From positions 1-23,166 of IMG/VR virus record IMGVR_UViG_3300048930_000244: a stretch of DNA of 23,166 bases; one strand, 5' to 3'. This DNA is from a virus. The notes beneath the pieces are model-generated. The model worked only from the letters and a program-made list of their open reading frames with translations. It had not been told where the DNA came from and searched no databases. Each line of letters starts with the position of its first letter. The first letter of the stretch is position 1. A program made the position numbers and the translations under genes. Shown in pieces: positions 12,079 to 19,489 of the stretch.

Positions 12079-12518
12079 TGGCCGAGGGCTTCGACATCGA
12101 GGCCCCCGACCTGCGCTCGCTCATCACCGACGTCAAGGCCTTCGACCCCAAGATGGCAACCGCGCTCCGGCGCGAGCTGCGCCGATCGGGCGACGAGATC
12201 ATCAGCGACCAGAAGGACGAGCTCGGCACCGGCGACCTGCACTCGCAGATCGCCGCAGGGCTGCGCACGAGGATCACCGCGGGGACCACCCGGCAGGGGA
12301 TCAGCATCGTCACGAACGGGCCCCGCTCCGGCGGCGCCAGCCTCGCGAAGGTGTTCGAGCGGGACACGTTCCGGCACCCGGTGTTCGGGTCGGGGGACTG
12401 GGTCGACCAGGAGGGCACGCCCTACTTCAACAAGCCGGCGCAGGCCGGGTACGAACGCATGCGAGAGCGGATCGAAACCGCTGTCGACGACATCCTCAGG
12501 AGCATCGCCACATCATGA
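12078..12518 (+). CDS. HK97 gp10-like tail/connector protein
   Basis: ATG 12078 overlaps the tail tube stop (TGATG). The 146-residue product has a long N-terminal helical section (LRSLITDVKAFDPKMATALR, RELRRSGDEIISDQKDELG), a beta hairpin IAAGLRTRITAGTTRQGISI, a Gly-rich turn, and FGSGDWVDQEGTPYFNKPAQ before the final helix (YERMRERIETAVDDILRSI). This order (helix, sheet, WxxQ....PF, helix) is the HK97 gp10-like family pattern. Such proteins act at the head-tail joint or in tail completion. Here it is placed after rather than before the tail tube gene. Its stop overlaps the next ATG (ATGA). Confidence 0.72.
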   Translation: MAEGFDIEAPDLRSLITDVKAFDPKMATALRRELRRSGDEIISDQKDELGTGDLHSQIAAGLRTRITAGTTRQGISIVTNGPRSGGASLAKVFERDTFRHPVFGSGDWVDQEGTPYFNKPAQAGYERMRERIETAVDDILRSIATS

Positions 12519-12892
12519 AGGTCATCATCAAGGGCAACACGCTGAAGGTGGTGAAGACCACCCGCGTGCTCGTCGAGTGGCAGAACCAGTCCGGCAAGAC
12601 CATGCCGTGGCTCGGCACCGACGAGGGCAAAGCATACGGCCTCGCGTTCATGGCGTTCTGCGCGATGCAGAACGCCGGCATGGAACCGAACTGGGACAAG
12701 CTCCTCGACGTCGACACCGACGAGTGGAAGTTCATCAAGGAGCCGTCCGACGACCGCCGGGCAGGTGAGGAGCCGGTCCCTCCCAGCTCCCTCGCGGCTT
12801 CCGAGGAGGGCGCCGACGAGGGAGCGAGCACGCCGGCTCCGCCCGCATCCAAGCCTTCGAAGAAGCCGAAGGGTGGGTCGAAGAGCAAGTAG
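12515..12892 (+). CDS. Tail assembly chaperone, zero-frame product (lambda G-like)
   Basis: ATG 12515 overlaps the upstream stop (ATGA). The 125-residue product has an N-terminal structured part: KVIIKGNTLKVVKTTRVLVE, then GTDEGKAYGLAFMAFCAMQN, and WDKLLDVDTDEWKFI. A low-complexity, Pro/Ser/Lys-rich tail (KPSKKPKGGSKSK) ends it. It lies directly before the tape measure gene. In siphoviruses the first chaperone binds the tape measure during tail assembly and is made in excess over its frameshifted extension. A slippery-type heptamer lies close to the 3' end, and a second frame continues without a start of its own. That is the classic G/GT arrangement, so this is the first of two overlapping products. 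Confidence 0.85.
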   Translation: MKVIIKGNTLKVVKTTRVLVEWQNQSGKTMPWLGTDEGKAYGLAFMAFCAMQNAGMEPNWDKLLDVDTDEWKFIKEPSDDRRAGEEPVPPSSLAASEEGADEGASTPAPPASKPSKKPKGGSKSK

Positions 12893-13044
12893 CTCGCCGA
12901 CTCGCCGGCGTCGGGCACGTCTTCCCCGGCTACAGCTACGAGGTCATCCTCGATCTCCCGTACGACGTGTGGCTGCTGCTCGCGTTGGCGTACGACGACT
13001 ATGCCGAGCGGATGAAGGAATCCAACCGACGACGCCGAAGGTAG
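12515..13044 (+). CDS. Tail assembly chaperone, -1 frameshift product (lambda GT-like)
   Basis: The frame one base back is open from 12769 to a TAG at 13042-13044 and lacks a plausible start codon. It encodes VEEQVARRLAGVGHVFPGYS then YEVILDLPYDVWLLLALAYD, and ends in MKESNRRRRR. The PYDVWLLLA(x)AYDDY piece is typical of the second tail chaperone open frame. Slippage of -1 at 12871-12877 would join 121 zero-frame residues to 55 more, giving about 176 residues. The stop lies seven bases before the tape measure ATG. The slip site and product are inferred from synteny and frame; the exact junction could be a nearby site. Confidence 0.78.
12871..12877 (+). promoter_or_regulatory. Candidate -1 ribosomal slippery site GGGTGGG
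   Basis: In the zero frame the heptamer reads G GGT GGG, so a -1 slip re-pairs as GGG TGG. It is followed by GTC GAA GAG in the new frame. It lies 15 bases before the zero-frame stop codon and inside the window where the -1 frame is open. It is not the canonical A/T-rich heptamer, but GGG-type sites are plausible in GC-rich phages. Confidence 0.55.
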
Positions 13045-13051
13045 GCCCCGC

Positions 13052-14662
13052 ATGGCAACCACCCGTGATCTCGCCATCAAGATCACCGGCGACTCGAAGG
13101 GCGCAGTCCGCGCGTTCGACGACGTCGGCGACGCCGCAGAGCGGCAGAAGAGCAAGTTCACCGCGCTCAAGGCCGGTGCGACCATCGCGTCCGCCGCGAT
13201 CGTCGCCGGAGTCGCGAAGCTCGCCGGCGACTCGATCGCCGCCTATGCGGCCGCGGAGCAGTCGCAGGCCGCGCTCGTCGAGGCCTACGAGAAGTTCCCG
13301 GCCGTCGCCGACGTCTCGATCGAGGCGCTCCGCGAGCTCAACAGCGAGATCCAGGCGAAGACCGGATTCGACGACGACGCGCTCGCCGCGTCGCAGGCCA
13401 CCCTCGCCCAGTTCGGGCTCACCGGTGAGCAGATCAAGCAGCTCACCCCGCTCATGGCGGACTACGCCGCGAAGACCGGCAAGGACATCGAGACCGCCGC
13501 GACCGACATGGGCAAGGCGATCCTCGGCCAGGGCAGGGCGCTCAAGAACGTCGGCATCGAGTTCTCCGACACAGGCTCCGCCGCGGGCAACTTCGAGCAG
13601 CTCATCTCCGGCCTCGATGGCACCGTCGGCGGGTTCGCCGAGACGATGGGCGACACCGCCGCAGGCAAGGCACTCATCCTCGAGCAGTCGTTCGGCGACC
13701 TGCAGGAGATGATCGGCGAGATGCTGATCCCCGCGCTCGAGGTGATCGTCGAGGTCGGCACCGCCGTCACCCAGTGGCTCGCCGACAACCCCTCGGTTGT
13801 GCAGGCGCTCGCGATCGCCATCGGTGTCCTCACCGTCGCGATCATCGCCGCGAACGTCGCCATGTGGGCCCTCGCGATGAACCCGATCGTGCTGATCATC
13901 ATGGCGATCATCGTCGCCGTCGGCCTCTGGGTCGCCGCGATCTGGTGGCTCGTCGCCAACTGGGATCAGGTGTGGGCGTGGCTCGTCGAGTCCGCCGCTG
14001 CCGTCATCACCTGGCTCGTCGGCGTGTTCGCGAACTTCATGGCCTGGTGGAACGACCTCTGGTCGTCGATCGGCCTGTTCCTCGTCAACGCCTGGCAGAA
14101 CTGGATCGTCAACCCCATCCAGGCCGCGGTCCTCTGGATCTGGAACACCGTCAACGGGTTCCTCCTCAACCTCCGCCGAGGATGGGAGGGCATGTGGACC
14201 GGCATCGGCAACTTCGTCAAGGGCATCTGGAACAACATCATCGGGTGGATCGAAGGCGGAGTGAACACCGCGATCGACCTGATCAACGCGTTCACCGGCG
14301 GGATCCGCGACGTCGCCGGCACCGTCTTCGGTGTCGAGATCGGCGCGATCGCTCACGTGCGCATGCCACGTCTCGCATCCGGTGGCCTCACCTCCGGCCC
14401 GATGGCCGCGGTCATCGGCGACAACCCCGGCGGGCGTGAGCTCGTCCAGCCCCTCGACCGCACCGAGGCGATGCTCGAACGCGTCGCGCTTGCAGCTGCA
14501 GACTCGCGCGGCGGCGGGGGAGACCGGCCCATCTACGCCGACGGGATCGGCCTCATCGGGTGGATCCGGGACCTCGCCAACGGTGAAGCGCAGCTCGTGT
14601 GGAACCAGGCGGAGGCCGCGTCGCTCCGATCCTCGAAGCAAGGAAGGCTCGCCACGCCATGA
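13052..14662 (+). CDS. Tape measure protein (short)
   Basis: ATG 13052 starts seven bases after the chaperone frameshift stop. The 536-residue protein has a long helical N-terminal part (~1-245) with Ala-rich repeats. A strongly hydrophobic, Trp-rich block follows at ~249-345 (QALAIAIGVLTVAIIAANVA...MAIIVAVGLWVAAIWWLV) and a Trp/Asn-rich amphipathic stretch to ~400. The C-terminal motif RLASGGLTSGPMAAVIGD, then GGRELVQPLDR, is the G-E-x-G-P-E-like end seen in many siphovirus tape measures. It sets tail length and is ejected early in DNA delivery. At about 0.15 nm per residue, tail length would be near 80 nm, on the short side for actinophage siphoviruses. Confidence 0.92.
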   Translation: MATTRDLAIKITGDSKGAVRAFDDVGDAAERQKSKFTALKAGATIASAAIVAGVAKLAGDSIAAYAAAEQSQAALVEAYEKFPAVADVSIEALRELNSEIQAKTGFDDDALAASQATLAQFGLTGEQIKQLTPLMADYAAKTGKDIETAATDMGKAILGQGRALKNVGIEFSDTGSAAGNFEQLISGLDGTVGGFAETMGDTAAGKALILEQSFGDLQEMIGEMLIPALEVIVEVGTAVTQWLADNPSVVQALAIAIGVLTVAIIAANVAMWALAMNPIVLIIMAIIVAVGLWVAAIWWLVANWDQVWAWLVESAAAVITWLVGVFANFMAWWNDLWSSIGLFLVNAWQNWIVNPIQAAVLWIWNTVNGFLLNLRRGWEGMWTGIGNFVKGIWNNIIGWIEGGVNTAIDLINAFTGGIRDVAGTVFGVEIGAIAHVRMPRLASGGLTSGPMAAVIGDNPGGRELVQPLDRTEAMLERVALAAADSRGGGGDRPIYADGIGLIGWIRDLANGEAQLVWNQAEAASLRSSKQGRLATP

Positions 14663-16065
14663 GCCAGACCACCCAGTACGACAAGAACCCGTCCGCGCAG
14701 GGCGCGGCCGCCCGTGTGAACCGCACCGGTGCGACCGCGTCCCTGTCGACGGACACGTTCACGTCGTGGCCCCCACTGGGAACCCAGTCGCACAAGCTCG
14801 TCGCCTCTGGCACGGCGATCGCCACGATCGGCCTCCCGAACGCCGACCGCCCTGCAGCATCGTCGGGGCAGGTGTGGTCCGCGGCCGCGCAGGTCCGCGC
14901 GTCCCAGGCCCGCAACGTCGCCCTCTCGATCGTGTTCTACGACACCGCCGGCGCCACCCTCGGCACCGCGCTCGCGACCACGTCGGACACCGACGCGTTC
15001 ACCGCGGGGGAGATCCGCAGCATGCAGGTCACCGCCACCGCCCCGGCGTCGACCGCGTCCGTCGACGTGCAGGTCTCCCGCAACGCCGGCGGCGGCGCGG
15101 CAACGTCCGACGCGGTCCACGTCGACATGGTCACCCTGACCCAGACGGCGTCACCGATCGCGTACCGCGACCCGTCGACGAACGTGTTCGCGACCTGGAC
15201 GGGCACCGCCGACGCGTCGACCCAGACGTACTGGGACCCGGTGATCACCCTCACCGCGGAACCCTCGAACCTGCCCGCACCGTGCATCACGGCGCTCGTC
15301 GACGACCTGCCTCCGGCGATCACCACGATCACCATGTACCGGACGGCCGGCGGCCGCACGATGAAGGTGCGCGGCGCCGTCGAGATCCCCGTGTCGTCGG
15401 GCTTCTCCACCCAGGACATCGAGGCGCCGTTCCAGGTGCAGTGCGACTACAAGGCGGAGATGTTCGCCTCCGGGGTCAGCGCCGGGTGGATCGCCGTCGT
15501 CTCTGAGACGCTCGACGTCGACGAGGTGTGGGTGCACAACCCGCTCGACCCTGCCGGCGCGACCGCGATCGACCTGGCCGACACGTCCGCCCGGCTGCTC
15601 CGGCGCCCCATCCGCGGGAAGAAGTACCAGCCGCAGAGCCGCACCCTCGGAGTCCTCATCACCGGCCGCCGAGGCGGGCTCGAGGGCGTGGACCTGTTCT
15701 TCGAGACCGACGACGCCACCGTCGCGGAGAAGTTCGAGGCCATGTTCGGCGGGTACGAGGACGACGACCAGCTGCCCCCGATCCTCTGCGTCCGCGGCAT
15801 CCCCTACCTCGACCTGCCCGCCCCGTTCTTCGCCGGCGTGCTCGACCCGAAGAAGAGGCCGATCAACGTCCACATGGGCGGCACGCTGCGCGCCTGGGAC
15901 GTCAACGCGGACGAGGTCGAACCCCCGTTCCCCGGGATCATCGTCGCCCTGCTTCGACGCATGGACATCGACTACTTCTACTCGACCCGCAACGCCCGCG
16001 ACGCGGCGTACGCCAGCCGTCTCGCGAACGACCGCGACTACTCCAAGGCGGGCATCGCGCCCTGA
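14659..16065 (+). CDS. Minor tail protein (distal-tail type) with N-terminal beta-sandwich
   Basis: ATG 14659 overlaps the tape measure stop (ATGA). In the 468-residue product the first ~175 residues form a carbohydrate-binding-module-like beta sandwich (WSAAAQVRASQARNVALSIV...STASVDVQVSRNAGGG...VHVDMVTLTQTA). The rest (~185-468) holds segments such as TTITMYRTAGGRTMKVRGAV, DYKAEMFASGVSAGWIAVVS, ETDDATVAEKFEAMFGGYED and PFFAGVLDPKKRPINVHMGG. These fit a distal tail (Dit-like) or minor tail platform protein directly after the tape measure. A surface-sugar-binding role for the N-terminal part is inferred from its resemblance to CBM_4/9 domains, common in actinophage tails. Precise fold not confirmed. 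Confidence 0.75.
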   Translation: MSQTTQYDKNPSAQGAAARVNRTGATASLSTDTFTSWPPLGTQSHKLVASGTAIATIGLPNADRPAASSGQVWSAAAQVRASQARNVALSIVFYDTAGATLGTALATTSDTDAFTAGEIRSMQVTATAPASTASVDVQVSRNAGGGAATSDAVHVDMVTLTQTASPIAYRDPSTNVFATWTGTADASTQTYWDPVITLTAEPSNLPAPCITALVDDLPPAITTITMYRTAGGRTMKVRGAVEIPVSSGFSTQDIEAPFQVQCDYKAEMFASGVSAGWIAVVSETLDVDEVWVHNPLDPAGATAIDLADTSARLLRRPIRGKKYQPQSRTLGVLITGRRGGLEGVDLFFETDDATVAEKFEAMFGGYEDDDQLPPILCVRGIPYLDLPAPFFAGVLDPKKRPINVHMGGTLRAWDVNADEVEPPFPGIIVALLRRMDIDYFYSTRNARDAAYASRLANDRDYSKAGIAP

Positions 16066-16083
16066 CCGGGAAGGCAACCCAGG

Positions 16084-17211
16084 ATGCGCACGTCCACGGA
16101 GATGCTCGGCAAGGTGCTCCGCGGCGGGTCGTTCCGTGTCGACGTCAGCTTCGACGTCGAGTACGGCGGCGAGCGGGTGCTACAGAACGTGCCCGTCACG
16201 GCCTGGTCGTTCAACGGCGACCAGGCCGCGGAGATCCCCCACGCCGGCGAGCTCACCATCGCCTACCAGGACGACTTCGCACGGTCCTTCACACCCCGCG
16301 ACGTCGCCGACGTGTTCGCCCCGTTCGGCCAGAAGGTGCTCCCCACCGTCACGATCAGCCTCGGCCCGTTCATCGAACGCATTCCCCTCGGCGTGTACCG
16401 CATCGACGAGACCCCCGACGGGCGCGACGAGCACCTCACCCTCGGCGCCCGCCGACTCGTGACCGGGTCGGTCGTGCGGGTGTCGCTGCTGGACCTGTTT
16501 CACCAGGTGAAGCGGGCCCAGTTCCGGTCGCTCGAGCAGCCCGCCACGACATCCGCGTGGGCGGAGATCGCGCGCCTCACCGGCCTCCCCGTGACCCGCA
16601 CCGTCCCCGACGCGACCATCCCCCTCACCGTCACCTACGACCGCAGCCGCCTCGCCGCCGTGCAGACCCTCGCGACCGTCCTCGGCGGCCGCGCAATCAT
16701 GCTCTCCGACGGGAGCATCGGCGTCATCCCCACCACCCCCGGCGCCGCAGTCTTCGACCTCCCCATCGGCGACGAAGGCGTCCTCATCGACGTCGGCTAC
16801 AGCCTCAGCTCCGACGAACGCCCCAACGTCGTCATCGGCGACTTCGAAGACACCGCCGGCAACGCGATCCACGTCGAGTCGCAGATCGAATCCGGGGCGC
16901 TCGCGTTCGACGGCCCCTACGGCGAATACGTGGTCGAGTTCCCCGACGAGCTCAAGGCGCTCTACAAGACGAAGGCCGCCTGTCAGGCAGCCGTCGACGC
17001 GTACCTCGCGCAGTTGTCCGCCGGTCCCCGCCCCGAAGCGCCCGTGACGACCGTGTTCGACCCGCGCCTCGAGCTCGGCGACGTCGGCACCCTGCAACGC
17101 CCCGACCGTGAGATCACCGCCCGCATCCGCAAGTACTCGATGGCCGGCGACAACACCGGAAAGGCCGACCTGAGTCTCGACGTGGAGGTCCTCGCCGATG
17201 AGCCTCTCTAG
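16084..17211 (+). CDS. Minor tail protein (tail hub / DUF5047-like)
   Basis: ATG 16084 follows GGGAAGG. The 375-residue product starts MRTSTEMLGKVLRGGSFRVD and proceeds through VTAWSFNGDQAAEIPHAGEL with IPLGVYRIDETP, ARRLVTGSVVRVSLLDLF, LAAVQTLATVLGGRAIMLSD and RPNVVIGDFEDTAGN. It has alternating beta-rich domains in the style of gp27-like tail hub proteins and of the DUF5047-type minor tail proteins common in actinophages. The last ~60 residues (FDPRLELGDVGTLQ...ITARIRKYSM) form another beta domain. It overlaps the next gene by 14 bases. Position between Dit-like and OB-fold-containing tip proteins supports a hub role. Confidence 0.7.
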   Translation: MRTSTEMLGKVLRGGSFRVDVSFDVEYGGERVLQNVPVTAWSFNGDQAAEIPHAGELTIAYQDDFARSFTPRDVADVFAPFGQKVLPTVTISLGPFIERIPLGVYRIDETPDGRDEHLTLGARRLVTGSVVRVSLLDLFHQVKRAQFRSLEQPATTSAWAEIARLTGLPVTRTVPDATIPLTVTYDRSRLAAVQTLATVLGGRAIMLSDGSIGVIPTTPGAAVFDLPIGDEGVLIDVGYSLSSDERPNVVIGDFEDTAGNAIHVESQIESGALAFDGPYGEYVVEFPDELKALYKTKAACQAAVDAYLAQLSAGPRPEAPVTTVFDPRLELGDVGTLQRPDREITARIRKYSMAGDNTGKADLSLDVEVLADEPL

Positions 17212-18076
17212 CGCCGAACGCACCCAGGCTGCGCTCGCGAAGCTCCCCGCCCAGCAGTCCCTCACCGCCACGTTCGTGTCCCAGTCCGGCGCGGTCGCCG
17301 TCGTCAACCAGGGCAACACGCAGCTGCAGGTCAAGAGCGCTGCCGACGGGATCGTCGCCGGCGACCCGGTGCGGCTCGAGCGGCGCCGCGGCGACCTGGT
17401 GCTCATCGGCCCGGTCGCGGCCCGTGCGAAGATCGGCAGGGTCACCGCGACCGGCACACCCACCACCGTCGAGTACCCCGACGGGTCCGGTGTGACCGCG
17501 CAGCTGCGTCGCAACAACGCCTACACCCCCGCAGTCAACGACATCGTCCTGATCGACTGGGGCACCGACGGGGGAGTGATCGTCGGGAAGCTCGACGCCG
17601 CCCCCTCCACCACCCCTCCGGCAGCGCCGGGCGCCGCCCCGGTCAAGTCGTACGACGTGACGTTCCGGGCGCTGGACTCCGGCGCCTACCAGTCCGGCTA
17701 CGGGTGGCGCACCAACGACGTCTGGTCGTCCGCGTCGAACATCGGCGCCTGGTTCTACGGGTCGAAGATCCGCGACACCATCCCCGACGCGGCCACCATC
17801 ACATCCGCGCAGATCTTCCTCCCGCTGCGCTCCCGGCTCGGCGCGGCCCCGTTCGGCCGGCACGGCAACGACACGAAGCCTGCCGGCGCCGTGACCTTCT
17901 CGGCGACGTCGACGCTCACCTCGCTCGACGGGTGGGTGTCGATCCCGACATCCCTCCTCGATCACCTCAAGGCCAACCCCGGCGGGCTCGGATTCGATCT
18001 CGGCGGCCTCAACATCTGGGACGGCACCCAGCTCGACAAGTACTCCGGCGCCCTCCGCGTCAAGTACAAGGCATAG
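17198..18076 (+). CDS. Minor tail tip protein with OB-like domain
   Basis: ATG 17198 lies inside the end of the previous gene behind GTGGAGG. The 292-residue product has a helical start. Residues ~22-130 are beta-rich (LQVKSAADGIVAGDPVRLER, VNDIVLIDWGTDGGVIVGKL), the typical pattern of an OB-fold or gp5-like tail-spike hub domain. A Pro/Ala-rich linker follows (~135-148, APSTTPPAAPGAAP). Residues ~150-292 are another beta domain (VKSYDVTFRALDSGAYQSG, FLPLRSRLGAAPFG, GGLGFDLGGLNIWDGTQLDK). The linker suggests a flexible C-terminal ligand- or receptor-associated module. Host-binding is plausible but not provable from sequence. Confidence 0.7.
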   Translation: MSLSSAERTQAALAKLPAQQSLTATFVSQSGAVAVVNQGNTQLQVKSAADGIVAGDPVRLERRRGDLVLIGPVAARAKIGRVTATGTPTTVEYPDGSGVTAQLRRNNAYTPAVNDIVLIDWGTDGGVIVGKLDAAPSTTPPAAPGAAPVKSYDVTFRALDSGAYQSGYGWRTNDVWSSASNIGAWFYGSKIRDTIPDAATITSAQIFLPLRSRLGAAPFGRHGNDTKPAGAVTFSATSTLTSLDGWVSIPTSLLDHLKANPGGLGFDLGGLNIWDGTQLDKYSGALRVKYKA

Positions 18077-18086
18077 GAGCAACGCA

Positions 18087-18746
18087 ATGGCACGCGACTC
18101 GTCCGGCACAAAGAACCAACCCCAGTACCTCGGCACCGGGGCGCCCGCAACAGCGGCCGATAAGAACGAGATCGCGAACTACGCCGCCGACGTCGGCAAC
18201 CGCAAGGTCAAGACCGCCGCGGAACGGGCCGCGCTCTCCGGCGCGGACGTGTGGGACGGGCTCGAGGTGTTCGAGTCCGACACCGGCCGCGCCTACCTCC
18301 GCATCAGCGGCGGGTGGAAGCGCACCGCCGACAAGTTGTCGCTGTGCGTGGTGGAGAAGGACATCGCGCAGAACACCAGCGCCGGCACCGTCACGGTGAC
18401 GTGGAACAGCACGGGCGCGGCGATCGACACGGACTCGTACTACTCGACGGGCACGAACACTCGGGTGACGGTCCCGTTCACCGGGATCTACGAGGTCACC
18501 TACAAGGCACGCATCGCGTCGACGCAGGCGCTGACCAGTGATCTGAAGATCAACGGCGTCTCAGCGCCGAGGGGCGCGTCGTCTGATGTCGGCGCGTCCG
18601 GCGCGGCGTCGTGTGTCGCTGCGACCGTGCTGCTCTCGCTCGCCGCAGGCGACTACCTCACGCTCGACATCACCGCGACGGGCGCGTCAGCGCTGGCAAC
18701 GACGGGCGGAACGTTCATGTCCGCGGAGTACCTGGGCCAAGTCTGA
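18087..18746 (+). CDS. C1q/TNF-like minor tail protein, likely receptor-binding
   Basis: ATG 18087 has AGGAGC upstream. The 219-residue product has an N-terminal part (DSSGTKNQPQYLGTGAPATA through KTAAERAALSGADVWDGLEV, FESDTGRAYLRISGGW) that looks like a tail-attachment segment. A C-terminal ~110-residue beta sandwich follows: VTVTWNSTGAAIDTDSYYS, TRVTVPFTGIYEVTYKARI, CVAATVLLSLAAGDYLTLDI, GTFMSAEYLG. The VTVPFTGIYEVTYKARI and GDYLTLDI...FMSAEYL pieces are characteristic of C1q-like jelly rolls, which trimerise at phage tail tips and bind host glycans or proteins. It sits last in the first tail cluster, directly before endolysin. The stop shares a base with the endolysin ATG. Confidence 0.75.
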   Translation: MARDSSGTKNQPQYLGTGAPATAADKNEIANYAADVGNRKVKTAAERAALSGADVWDGLEVFESDTGRAYLRISGGWKRTADKLSLCVVEKDIAQNTSAGTVTVTWNSTGAAIDTDSYYSTGTNTRVTVPFTGIYEVTYKARIASTQALTSDLKINGVSAPRGASSDVGASGAASCVAATVLLSLAAGDYLTLDITATGASALATTGGTFMSAEYLGQV

Positions 18747-19489
18747 TGTCCGGCTATCTCCGCCCCGTTGGCGACGTGTACGTCCCCTCGGACTGGCAGG
18801 ACCACCGGGACCGCACACCTCCGTCGACGGAGCCGGGCACAGACTACGCCGTCCCGGTCGGCACGGAGGTGCTGGCGCCGGCGGAAGGGTTCGTCGTCGG
18901 GGTGAAGCCGTCGAACACCCGCCCGTCCGGGCGGGCCCTGATGCTCAACACGTCCGGGGACTACCACCGGGCACTGCACCTGCAGTCGCTGTCGGTGGTG
19001 TTCGGGCAGCGGTTCCGTCGCGGTCAGCGCCTCGGGATCTCGGGGGCGTCGGCGAACGGGTCCGATCACGGTGTCGGCGCGCATCTGCACTGGTCGTTCT
19101 GGCGTCAGCCGGGATTCGTTCCCACACCGGGCGTGACCCCGACCAACGACTTCGAGCTGTACGTGCAGGGGGACGCTCCTGCAGGCGGGGGCGGAGAGGT
19201 TCCGTTCCCGCTCCCAGACAACTCATTGGAGGAGTTCGACATGGATCAGACGCGAGTGATCTTCGATGAGAAAGGCAGACGGTGGGCGCTGGTCGGCGCG
19301 ACCGTCCCACCACTCGGGACCTCGAAGCCGGGCGCGTGGATCACCCGTGACGGGCTCGTCGCGAACGGGTGGGCTGTAGTGCACGGCAACGGTGTGCCGC
19401 GCACCCCGGAGCAGTTCGACGTCGACGTGCGCGAGCACCAGAAGCTCGCCGCGGCGTGGGTGAGCCAGCAGAAGGCGATCCACGCCTGA
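18746..19489 (+). CDS. Endolysin, M23-like peptidase plus C-terminal domain
   Basis: ATG 18746 overlaps the previous stop (TGATG). Residues ~15-120 of the 247-residue product form an M23/lysostaphin-type domain: PGTDYAVPVGTEVLAPAEG (D33 zinc-ligand candidate), YHRALHLQS (H78) and GVGAHLHWSF with H113/H115. The standard HxGxD first His is missing (EPGTD); H20 in DWQDHRDRTPP, conserved from memory in actinophage relatives, may substitute as ligand. The domain cuts peptide cross-links in peptidoglycan. A linker rich in Gly/Pro (~142-160) leads to a C-terminal ~80-residue domain, probably wall binding (TRVIFDEKGRRWALVGATVP...GLVANGWAVVHGNGV). An SD plus in-frame ATG at 19241 may also make this domain alone. 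Firm as endolysin. Confidence 0.88.
   Translation: MSGYLRPVGDVYVPSDWQDHRDRTPPSTEPGTDYAVPVGTEVLAPAEGFVVGVKPSNTRPSGRALMLNTSGDYHRALHLQSLSVVFGQRFRRGQRLGISGASANGSDHGVGAHLHWSFWRQPGFVPTPGVTPTNDFELYVQGDAPAGGGGEVPFPLPDNSLEEFDMDQTRVIFDEKGRRWALVGATVPPLGTSKPGAWITRDGLVANGWAVVHGNGVPRTPEQFDVDVREHQKLAAAWVSQQKAIHA
19228..19489 (+). CDS. Candidate internal translation start within endolysin (C-terminal domain alone)
   Basis: GGAGGAG (19228-19234) lies six bases before an in-frame ATG at 19241, exactly at the linker/C-terminal domain boundary (residue 166). The alternative product, 19241-19489, would be about 82 residues and consist only of the C-terminal domain. The interval annotated here begins at the SD. 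Several endolysins (for example clostridial CTP1L and enterococcal LysIME-EF1) make such a binding-domain product from an internal start and assemble it with full-length enzyme. Such a strong SD inside a coding region at a domain border is unlikely to be chance, although Glu-Glu-Phe codons explain part of it. Confidence 0.5.

Noticed and set aside
12944-14641. A 565-codon - strand frame opposite the tape measure
   Set aside because: Asp/Glu/Arg/Gly/Val-rich low-complexity translation lacking any recognisable domain; antisense shadow.
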